Source: JAJFGI01 sp036397065
GTDB taxonomy: Bacteria; Pseudomonadota; Alphaproteobacteria; Kiloniellales; J153
DNA length: 64,000 nt
Direction: 5' to 3'
Assembly (NCBI GenBank): GCA_036397065.1
Contig: DASWJP010000004.1
Span: 1-64,000 of the forward strand
In this document: one piece after another, positions 16,577 through 24,039 of the stretch
Position numbering within the stretch: position 1 is the first letter of the stretch
Layout: each line of letters starts with the position of its first letter
Position numbers and translations under genes: made by a program
Notes under the pieces: generated by a model
What the model saw: only the letters and a program-made list of their open reading frames with translations
Databases searched by the model: none
What the model was told of the DNA's origin: nothing

Positions 16577-17995
16577 TTAAATACTATCTGGCGGGTCGTC
16601 GTGCTTGCCTTCGGCCAGCGGCAGGATGACGGTGAAAATGGATCCTTCGCCCACGGTGCTGTCGATGTCGAGCAGGCCGCGGTGCCGGTTGAGGATATGT
16701 TTGACAATGGCCAGACCAAGGCCGGTTCCGCCGAGCTTGTGCGAGCGGGCGGCATCGACCCGATAAAAGCGTTCGGTCAGGCGCGACAGGTGCTCACGGG
16801 CAATGCCCTCTCCGCGATCGGCGATAGAGAGCGCCACCCCCGGACGGCCTAGCCGCCGAGCCAAGGCGCTGCCCGCATCCGCCCGCCGGGCGGAAATGCG
16901 AATTTCGCTGCCGGCGTGGCCGTACTTGAGAGCATTATCGATAAGGTTCTGGAAAACCTGAGCCAAATCGTCCATCTCGCCGGCGACCGGCGGCAGGTCC
17001 GGCAGGTCAAAGACGAAGGTTATTTGCTTCTCGTGGGCTTGCGGCTCGAGGGTGCGCGCGACGCTGTGCAGCAGGGCGCCCAAATCGACCTTGCCGCGCG
17101 GCGGCGTGTGTTCCTGCAATTCGATGCGCGAGAGGGAGAGCAGGTCCTTGACCAGCCGCGACATCCGCTCGGCCTGTTCGCGCATGACCCCGAGGAAACG
17201 GTCGCGCGCGTCCGTATCATCCCGCGCCGCACCCTGCAGGGTTTCGATGAACCCCAGAAGGCTGGTCAGCGGCGTGCGCAGCTCATGGCTGGCATTGGCG
17301 ATGAAATCGGCGCGCATCTGCTCGACCCGTTTCATGGCGGTCACATCGTGCAGGGCGAGCACCGCCACCGTGCCGTCGGGCACGGGCGCCGGCAGGCGCG
17401 CCAAGCGGGCGCTGTAGTGACGGCTCACCGGGCCCGGCACGGTGAAGTCGACGACCCGGCCGGCCTCGCCGCGCAGCACCGCATCGACGGCGGTCAGCAG
17501 GGCCGGGTTGCGCACCACCGACGGCAAATTGCGCCCGGTCAAGTCCCCGTCGAAGGCGTCCGCCGCCGCCGGGTTGGCGCGTACGATGCGGCCGTCATCG
17601 CTCAACAACAACAAGGGATCCGGCAAGGCGGTCAAGATGGCTTCGCCGCCGGCCACTGTTTCCTGCAAATCGCGCCGCTGCCGGCGCCGTTCCCGCGCCA
17701 TCTCCGCCACCGCCGCATCGAGGCCGGGACACAAGGGTGTGCGCTGCTCCCGCGCCGACGGCAGCGGCGCATCGATGTCGCCGCCGAAGGCCTCGATGGC
17801 CTGGCGCAACACGGCGACCCGGCGCAGATGCCAGCGCAGGAGAAGTGCGGCCGGGAGTGAAACCGCCAGAACGGCGGCTGCTATCACCGGCCAGGACAGC
17901 ATTCCGGCCACGGCCAATATCGCCAACACTACCAGCGCCGGCCCCACCACCAGCGCGAAGGCGAATGCGGCTTCCCCCGGCGCGGTAGTGCGCAT
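16577..17995 (-). CDS. phoR: Phosphate regulon sensor histidine kinase PhoR
   Basis: 472 aa. Two N-terminal membrane segments (about 10-32 and 35-54) with no large periplasmic loop, a linker, and a PAS domain (about 112-215) lead into HisKA with phospho-acceptor His237 in NASHELRTPLTSLLGFIETL. HATPase_c follows, with the N box QNLIDNALKYG (349-359), G1 DRGEGI (393-398) and G2 GGTGLGL (422-428). The absence of a periplasmic sensor agrees with signalling through PstSCAB-PhoU. Its ATG overlaps the maeB stop in TGATG, so it is translationally coupled to maeB and separated from pstS by the Pho box. Confidence 0.94.
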   Translation of the reverse strand: MRTTAPGEAAFAFALVVGPALVVLAILAVAGMLSWPVIAAAVLAVSLPAALLLRWHLRRVAVLRQAIEAFGGDIDAPLPSAREQRTPLCPGLDAAVAEMARERRRQRRDLQETVAGGEAILTALPDPLLLLSDDGRIVRANPAAADAFDGDLTGRNLPSVVRNPALLTAVDAVLRGEAGRVVDFTVPGPVSRHYSARLARLPAPVPDGTVAVLALHDVTAMKRVEQMRADFIANASHELRTPLTSLLGFIETLQGAARDDTDARDRFLGVMREQAERMSRLVKDLLSLSRIELQEHTPPRGKVDLGALLHSVARTLEPQAHEKQITFVFDLPDLPPVAGEMDDLAQVFQNLIDNALKYGHAGSEIRISARRADAGSALARRLGRPGVALSIADRGEGIAREHLSRLTERFYRVDAARSHKLGGTGLGLAIVKHILNRHRGLLDIDSTVGEGSIFTVILPLAEGKHDDPPDSI

Positions 17996-20271
17996 CAGGC
18001 TTCGGCCGCGACCACCGCATCGTGCGCGGCAATGGCCGCGGCGATCACCAGATCGTTGACGGTGGCGCCGAGGGAGACAATCTGGGCCGGTTTCGACAGG
18101 CCCATCAGGATCGGTCCGATCACCGTTCCGATGCGCGCGCTTTGCACCAGCTTGGTGACGATGTTGGCGGAATGCAGGGCCGGCATGATCAGCACGTTGG
18201 CGGGCCCGCGCAGACGGCAGAACGGATAGATCCGTCGCATCAGATCGTAGTCGAGGGCGACGTTCGCCTGCATCTCGCCATCGTATTCGAAGTCCACCTC
18301 GAGGGAATCGAGCACCCGCACCGCATCGCGAATGCGCTGGGCCTTCTCGCGCTTGGGATTGCCGAAGTTGGAAAAGCTCAACAAGGCCACCCGCGGCTCA
18401 TGGCCCATGGCGCGGGCTTGCGCCGCGGCCTGGATGGCGATGTCGGCCAATTGCTCCGGTGCCGGCAATTCATGGACGGACGTATCGGCGATGAAGACCG
18501 AGCGGCCGTTGAGCAGCATGATGGACATGCCGAAGACGCGCCGGCGCGGTTTCGGATCGATGGCCCGGGTGATGTCGTCGAAGGCCACACCGAAGCTGCG
18601 CGTCAGGCCGGTGACCATGGCATCCGCATCGCCCATGGCGACCATGCAGGCGGCGAACACATTGCGGTTCTGGTTCACCATGCGCTGGCAATCGCGGTGA
18701 ATGGCGCCGCGCCGCTGCCAGCGCCCGTAGAGGAAATCGGTGTACCGCTTGTTGTTCGCCGAGAGGCGGGCATTGTGGATTTCGAAGGCCTCGTCGCTGG
18801 CGCCCATTTGCCGCAGGGTCTCGCGCACCAGCTCCTCGCGCCCGACCAGAACCGGCGTGCCATAGCCGGCGTGATGGAAGGCCAGTGCCGCGCGGATCGA
18901 GGCTTCCTCCTCGCCCTCGGCAAAGACCACCCGCTTGCCGCTGCCGCGCACCTTCTCGAAAATGCGCTGCAGGCCGGCCACGGTCGGATCCAGGCGGGCG
19001 GCCAGTTCCTGCCCATAGGCGGCGAAATCGCGGATCGGCCGGCGGGCCACGCCGGTGTCCATGGCCGCCTTGGCCACCGCCTGCGGCACGGCGACGATCA
19101 AGCGCGGATCGAAGGGTGCGGGAATAATGTAGTCGGGGCCGAAGCGCACCCGCCGCCCGGCATAGGCGCGATCGACCTCGTCCGGCACATCCTCGCGCGC
19201 CAGGGCGGCCAAGGCTTGTGCCGCGGCAATCTTCATCTCCATGTTGATGGTCGAGGCGCGCGCATCCAAAGCGCCGCGGAAAATATAAGGAAAGCCCAAG
19301 ATATTGTTGACCTGGTTCGGGTAGTCCGAACGGCCGGTGGCCATGATGGCGTCTTGGCGCACCGCCGCGACCTCCTCCGGCGTAATCTCCGGGTCTGGAT
19401 TGGCCATGGCGAAGATGATCGGCTTGTCGGCCATGGCGCGGACCATGTCCGGGGTGACCGCGCCCTTGGCGGACAGGCCGAGAAAGAGATCGGCGCCATC
19501 CATGGCCTCGGCCAGGGTGCGCGCCTTGGTCTTGACCGCATGGCCCGACTTCCACTGGTTCATGCCCTTGGCGCGGCCCTGGTAGATGACCCCCGAGGTA
19601 TCGCACAGGGTCACGTTGCCCGGCTGCACGCCCATGGCCTTGAGCAGCTCGGCGCAGGCGATGCCCGCCGCGCCGGCGCCGTTGATGGTCACCCGCACCG
19701 AGGCCATTTCCCGGCCGGTCAAGTGCAAGGCATTGATGACGCCGGCCGTGGTGATGATGGCGGTGCCGTGCTGATCGTCATGGAAGACCGGGATGTCGAG
19801 GTGCTCGCGCAGGCGCTGTTCGATGATGAAACATTCCGGCGCCTTGATGTCCTCCAGGTTGATGCCGCCGAAGGTGGGGCCGAGAAAACGCACGCAGTTG
19901 ACGAACTCGTCCACATCGCGGGTATCGACCTCCAGGTCGATGCCGTCCACGTCGGCGAAGCGCTTGAAGAGCACCGCCTTGCCTTCCATCACCGGCTTGG
20001 CGCCGAGCGCCCCCAGATCGCCCAAGCCGAGGACCGCGGTGCCGTTGGAGACGATGGCCACCAGATTGCCCTTGGCGGTGTAGTCGTAGACCCGGTCCGG
20101 ATCCTCGAAGATCTTCAGGCACGGTGCGGCCACGCCGGGGGAATAGGCCAGGGTCAGATCGCGCTGGGTGGTCAGCGGCTTGGTGGCGCGAATCTCGAAC
20201 TTGCCGGGCCGGCCGTGGGCGTGAAAATCCAACGCCTCCTGCTCGGTGATACGCGACTTACCCTGATCCAT
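17995..20271 (-). CDS. maeB: NADP-dependent malic enzyme with C-terminal phosphotransacetylase-like domain
   Basis: 758 aa from the ATG at 20271, which has GGAGG 6 bp upstream; an ATG 24 bp earlier lacks this. The N-terminal malic enzyme domain has LTLAYSPGVAAPCL, the metal-binding CFIIEQRLREHLDIPVFHDDQHGTA region, and the Rossmann loop INGAGAAGIACAELL. The remaining roughly 330 residues form a Pta-like domain (VFAEGEEEASIRAALAFH onward), the usual regulatory or assembly domain of MaeB. It decarboxylates malate to pyruvate with NADP. The chaining to phoR is unusual metabolically and may simply reflect gene packing. Confidence 0.95.
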   Translation of the reverse strand: MDQGKSRITEQEALDFHAHGRPGKFEIRATKPLTTQRDLTLAYSPGVAAPCLKIFEDPDRVYDYTAKGNLVAIVSNGTAVLGLGDLGALGAKPVMEGKAVLFKRFADVDGIDLEVDTRDVDEFVNCVRFLGPTFGGINLEDIKAPECFIIEQRLREHLDIPVFHDDQHGTAIITTAGVINALHLTGREMASVRVTINGAGAAGIACAELLKAMGVQPGNVTLCDTSGVIYQGRAKGMNQWKSGHAVKTKARTLAEAMDGADLFLGLSAKGAVTPDMVRAMADKPIIFAMANPDPEITPEEVAAVRQDAIMATGRSDYPNQVNNILGFPYIFRGALDARASTINMEMKIAAAQALAALAREDVPDEVDRAYAGRRVRFGPDYIIPAPFDPRLIVAVPQAVAKAAMDTGVARRPIRDFAAYGQELAARLDPTVAGLQRIFEKVRGSGKRVVFAEGEEEASIRAALAFHHAGYGTPVLVGREELVRETLRQMGASDEAFEIHNARLSANNKRYTDFLYGRWQRRGAIHRDCQRMVNQNRNVFAACMVAMGDADAMVTGLTRSFGVAFDDITRAIDPKPRRRVFGMSIMLLNGRSVFIADTSVHELPAPEQLADIAIQAAAQARAMGHEPRVALLSFSNFGNPKREKAQRIRDAVRVLDSLEVDFEYDGEMQANVALDYDLMRRIYPFCRLRGPANVLIMPALHSANIVTKLVQSARIGTVIGPILMGLSKPAQIVSLGATVNDLVIAAAIAAHDAVVAAEA

Positions 20272-20378
20272 ACGTCCTCCCCCGCGCCGGCACACCGTCC
20301 GGTGCTGTGCCCCTGGTCTGAATGTTAGAGAGGCCCGCCCCAGCCGTCAAAGGAGCGGTCAGCAGCGCTGATTGGTGT

Positions 20379-20864
20379 TTAGCGGCGATTTCGGCGATGA
20401 ATGTGCACATCGGCGGCGCCGTTGTGCCGCAACACATCGCTCGCCTTCGTCTCCCGCTCCGGCGTTTCGGCCCGCACCCACAGAAGCACCGCGCCGGACT
20501 CCAATGCCCGGGCAAAGCTTTCCGTATGCGGTGTGGCGCGCACGGTTTCCAGCACCTCGGCCAGGGCCGCACCGGTCAAGCCGGCGGCCATGGCCGCCGA
20601 GATGGCGGCGCCGACCGGGCCGGTGGCGATGCCGATCAAACCGGCGGCGGTCAGCGGCCCGATATACTTGATCTCGCCCACCAGGCCGGAGAGCGCCTCC
20701 TCCCAGGCCGCCCCCGGCGTACCGGCGGCGCTGAGCGATTCGTGGGTGTCCAGGACCGAGAGATCGCTGGCCGCGAAGCCGCCGCCGAGCAGCGCCTCGA
20801 CCGCTGCCGTGAAGGTCTCGCGGTCGGCGAACCGGCCGACCACTTCGATGACATCGCTGCTCAC
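20379..20864 (-). CDS. Stress-protein-like membrane-associated protein of unknown function
   Basis: 161 aa. The N-terminal ferredoxin-like pattern VVGRFADRETFTAAVEALLGGGFAASDLSVL resembles the start of general stress proteins of the YflT/GSP17M type. A Gly/Ala-rich hydrophobic stretch (about 70-105, GLIGIATGPVGAAISAAMAAG) looks like a glycine-zipper membrane hairpin. The last third repeats the fold-like pattern (GAVLLWVRAETPE, VLRHNGAADVHIH). No enzyme motif is present. It stands alone, 107 bp upstream of maeB on the same strand and divergent from mutS. Function unknown; a stress role is only a guess from the fold pattern. Confidence 0.68.
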   Translation of the reverse strand: MSSDVIEVVGRFADRETFTAAVEALLGGGFAASDLSVLDTHESLSAAGTPGAAWEEALSGLVGEIKYIGPLTAAGLIGIATGPVGAAISAAMAAGLTGAALAEVLETVRATPHTESFARALESGAVLLWVRAETPERETKASDVLRHNGAADVHIHRRNRR

Positions 20865-21068
20865 GCGGATCGTCTCCTTGCCGGTTTCAGAAGGCGCACT
20901 CTCGTGCCATTGTGCCCTGCGCTTGCCCCCGGGCGCAACGCGGCCGCTTCAATCCGGGCGGATCATGTTCTAAGTTGGCCGCACCCCCACCGCAAACCAG
21001 ATCGGCCTCCCGTGCCCGAATCCACGCAACCGTCCGCAAGCGACCATCGGCCGCCCTCATCGGCGACG

Positions 21069-23765
21069 ATGCCGGATGCCGCATCGATCGCCGCCGGGGC
21101 CACACCCATGATGAGCCAGTTCTTGCAGCTCAAGCAGGCGCACCCGGGCTATCTGCTGTTCTACCGCATGGGCGATTTCTACGAGATGTTCTTCGACGAT
21201 GCGCTGGCCGCCGCCGCCGCCCTCGACATCACCCTGACCAAGCGCGGCCAGCACGACGGCGCGGATGTGCCCATGTGCGGGGTGCCGGTGCATGCCGCCG
21301 ACGGCTATCTGGCGCGCCTCATCCGCCAGGGCTTCAAGGTGGCCATCTGCGAGCAGATGGAGGACCCGGGCACCGCCAAGAAACGGGGCGGCAAGACCCT
21401 GGTGCGCCGCGACGTGGTGCGCCTGGTGACCCCCGGCACGCTCACCGAGGACGAGCATCTGGACGCCCGGGCGCACAACTTCCTGGCCGCCTTGACCGAG
21501 GCCGGCGGCGAATTGGGCCTGGCCTGGCTGGATATTTCGACCGGCGATTTCCTGGCGCAGCCGCTGAGCCCCGGACCGGCTCTCGCGGCGGCGCTGGCCC
21601 GGATCAATCCCGGCGAATTGCTGATTTCCGAGCGTTTGCTGCAGACGCCGGCGCTCTTCGAGGTGCTGGGCGATTGGAAGAGCGTGCTGTCGCCCCTGCC
21701 GTCGCCGCGCTTCGACAGCGGCAATGCCCGCCTGCGCCTGGAGGCGCTCTATGGGGTCAAGGCGCTGGAGGCTTTCGGCGATTTCGGCCGCGCCGAATTG
21801 GCAGCCGCCGGCGCCCTGGTGGACTATCTGGAGCTGACGCAAAAAGGGCGCCTGCCGCGACTGGCGCCGCCGCGCCGCCTGGGGGCCGGGGCGGTCATGG
21901 AGATCGATGCGGCGACCCGGCGCAACCTGGAGTTGGCCGTCACCTTGAGCGGCGAGCGCAAGGGCTCCCTGCTCGGTACCATCGACCGCACCTTGACAGG
22001 CGCCGGGGCGCGGCTGCTGGCCGCACGCCTGGCCGCACCCTTGACCGATCCGGCGGCGATCGCCGGGCGCTGCGACATGGTGGCCTTCCTGATCGATGCA
22101 GCAAATGTGCGCGCCGATGCGCGCGCGGTCTTGCGCACCTGTCCGGATATGGAGCGGGCGTTGTCGCGCCTCAGCCTCGGGCGCGGCGGCCCGCGCGATC
22201 TGGCGGCGGTGCGCGAGGCCCTGCGCCAGGCCGGGCGCCTGCGCGGCTTGCTGCACGGCGGCGGCTTGGCGCCCTTGCCCGACGGGCTGGCGGCGGCGGC
22301 GCGCGATTTGGGCGAGCACACCACGCTGCTCGACCGTTTGGACCGGGCCCTGGCCCCCGATCTGCCGCTGCTCGCCCGCGACGGCGGCTTCATCGCCCCC
22401 GGCTATGCGCCGGAATTGGACGAGCTCAAGACCTTGCGCGATGAGAGCCGGCGTCTGATCGCCGGCCTGCAGAGCAAGTATTCGGTGGCAACCGGGGTGA
22501 CCACCCTGAAGATCCGGCATAATAACGTGCTTGGCTATTTCATCGAGGTGACACCGACCCACGCCGAGAAGGTGCGCGGCGACGCCGAGGACAGCCCCTT
22601 CATCCACCGGCAAAGCCTGGCCAGCGCGGTGCGCTTCGCCACCGTCGAGCTGGGCGATCTGGAATCCAGGATCACCGGGGCGGCGGATAAGGCGCTCGCC
22701 GTCGAGCAGCGCCTGTTCGACGATCTGGTGGGCGAGGTGGTCGGCCGGGGCGCGGAGATCGGCCTGTGCGCCCGGGCGCTCGCCGCCGTCGATGTCGCCG
22801 CCGCCTTGGCCGAGGTGGCCGCCGCCGGCCGCTGGTGCCGGCCGACGGTGGATGCCACCACCGCCTTTTCCGTGCGCGGCGGCCGTCATCCGGTGGTCGA
22901 GGCGGCCCTAACGCAAGCGCAGACCGGCGCCTTCGTCGCCAACGATTGCGCTCTGGGCGGCATCGACGGCCAGGACGATGGGGCGGGTGCACGCATCTGG
23001 CTGATCACCGGCCCCAACATGGCGGGCAAGAGCACCTTCCTGCGGCAGAACGCGCTCATTGCCGTGCTCGCGCAAATGGGCTCTTTCGTGCCCGCTGAAT
23101 CGGCGCACATCGGCGTGGTCGACCGCCTGTTCAGCCGGGTGGGTGCGGCCGACGATCTGGCCCGCGGCCGCTCCACCTTCATGGTCGAGATGGTGGAAAC
23201 CGCCGTGATTCTCAATCAGGCGGGACCGCGCGCCCTGGTCATTCTCGACGAGATCGGCCGCGGCACGGCCACCTTCGACGGCCTGTCGCTCGCCTGGGCG
23301 TGCGTCGAGCATCTGCACGAGGTGAACCGCAGCCGCGCCCTGTTCGCCACCCATTTCCACGAGCTGACGGCGCTGGCCGGTAGGCTCGCGGGCCTCGCCT
23401 GCCATACCATGCGGGTCAAGGACTGGAAGGGCGAGGTCGTGTTCCTCCACGAGGTGGCGCCCGGCGCCGCCGACCGTTCCTACGGCATTCATGTCGCCAA
23501 GCTGGCCGGCCTGCCCGCCGCCGCCGTCGCCCGCGCCGAGGCGGTGCTGGCGCAGTTGGAGCAGGGCGAGCAGGCCGGCACCTTGAGCCGCCTGGCCGAC
23601 GATCTCCCCCTCTTCGCCGCCCGCCCGCGGGGCGTTGCGGAACCGCCACCACCGTCGCCGGTGGTGCAAGCGCTCGCCGCCGCCGATCCGGATACGCTCA
23701 CCCCCAAGGCCGCCCTGGAGTTGCTCTACGAGCTCAAGCGCTTGGCGGCGGATGAGAAAGCGTAG
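21069..23765 (+). CDS. mutS: DNA mismatch repair protein MutS
   Basis: 898 aa from the ATG at 21069; a GTG at 21012 is a possible alternative and neither has a strong ribosome-binding site. Domain I contains the mismatch-probing motif GDFYEMFFDDA. The ATPase domain has Walker A GPNMAGKSTFLRQN, the VDRLFSRVGAADDLARGRSTFMVEM region and Walker B LVILDEIGRGT, followed by ATHFHELT. It recognises mismatches and recruits MutL. The frame stays open upstream of the chosen start, but that part has no MutS similarity. glnD follows after an intergenic repeat. Confidence 0.96.
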   Translation: MPDAASIAAGATPMMSQFLQLKQAHPGYLLFYRMGDFYEMFFDDALAAAAALDITLTKRGQHDGADVPMCGVPVHAADGYLARLIRQGFKVAICEQMEDPGTAKKRGGKTLVRRDVVRLVTPGTLTEDEHLDARAHNFLAALTEAGGELGLAWLDISTGDFLAQPLSPGPALAAALARINPGELLISERLLQTPALFEVLGDWKSVLSPLPSPRFDSGNARLRLEALYGVKALEAFGDFGRAELAAAGALVDYLELTQKGRLPRLAPPRRLGAGAVMEIDAATRRNLELAVTLSGERKGSLLGTIDRTLTGAGARLLAARLAAPLTDPAAIAGRCDMVAFLIDAANVRADARAVLRTCPDMERALSRLSLGRGGPRDLAAVREALRQAGRLRGLLHGGGLAPLPDGLAAAARDLGEHTTLLDRLDRALAPDLPLLARDGGFIAPGYAPELDELKTLRDESRRLIAGLQSKYSVATGVTTLKIRHNNVLGYFIEVTPTHAEKVRGDAEDSPFIHRQSLASAVRFATVELGDLESRITGAADKALAVEQRLFDDLVGEVVGRGAEIGLCARALAAVDVAAALAEVAAAGRWCRPTVDATTAFSVRGGRHPVVEAALTQAQTGAFVANDCALGGIDGQDDGAGARIWLITGPNMAGKSTFLRQNALIAVLAQMGSFVPAESAHIGVVDRLFSRVGAADDLARGRSTFMVEMVETAVILNQAGPRALVILDEIGRGTATFDGLSLAWACVEHLHEVNRSRALFATHFHELTALAGRLAGLACHTMRVKDWKGEVVFLHEVAPGAADRSYGIHVAKLAGLPAAAVARAEAVLAQLEQGEQAGTLSRLADDLPLFAARPRGVAEPPPPSPVVQALAAADPDTLTPKAALELLYELKRLAADEKA

Positions 23766-23833
23766 CGCATAGCGTCCTGCTCGAAATGAAGCTTTGCAGA
23801 TCAAGCGATTGCCAAGCTCTTCATCATCACGGT

Positions 23834-23918
23834 GTCATTGCCGGGCTTGACCCGGCAATCCATCGAGGTCCGAGACTCGCTCGCGAATGGACCCTCGGGT
23901 CAAGCCCGAGGGTGACGA
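23834..23918. repeat. Paired-hairpin intergenic palindromic repeat, copy 1
   Basis: The element runs GTCA - hairpin - TCCA - about 25 bp - TGGA - hairpin - TGAC. Each hairpin is perfect (TTGCCGGG/CCCGGCAA with loop CTTGA; CCCTCGGG/CCCGAGGG with loop TCAAG), and the two halves are roughly inverted copies of each other. This architecture is the intergenic repeat type widespread in alphaproteobacteria. It lies between mutS and glnD and may end or stabilise mutS mRNA. A second copy with different arm bases is at 63684-63800. Confidence 0.8.
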
Positions 23919-24039
23919 CGGGAACCCTGCCAAGCGCTTTCAACTGAGCCATTCATTGTGAGTTAGACTCCTAGGCGCATAATTCCCTTGTCTGCGCGGG
24001 CTCCGGCGGCAATCTCATAGGCTGAGCTGAAGGGAGTGC

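Noticed and set aside
17995..20328. A very long open frame (about 768 codons) on the plus strand opposite maeB
   Set aside because: High G+C coding sequence keeps the opposite strand open. The translation is rich in His/Arg/Gly/Asp without domains, while the minus-strand frame is an intact malic enzyme.
20322..21068. A long upstream extension of the mutS frame
   Set aside because: It overlaps the opposite stress-like gene and lacks MutS similarity; the conserved domain begins just after the ATG at 21069.
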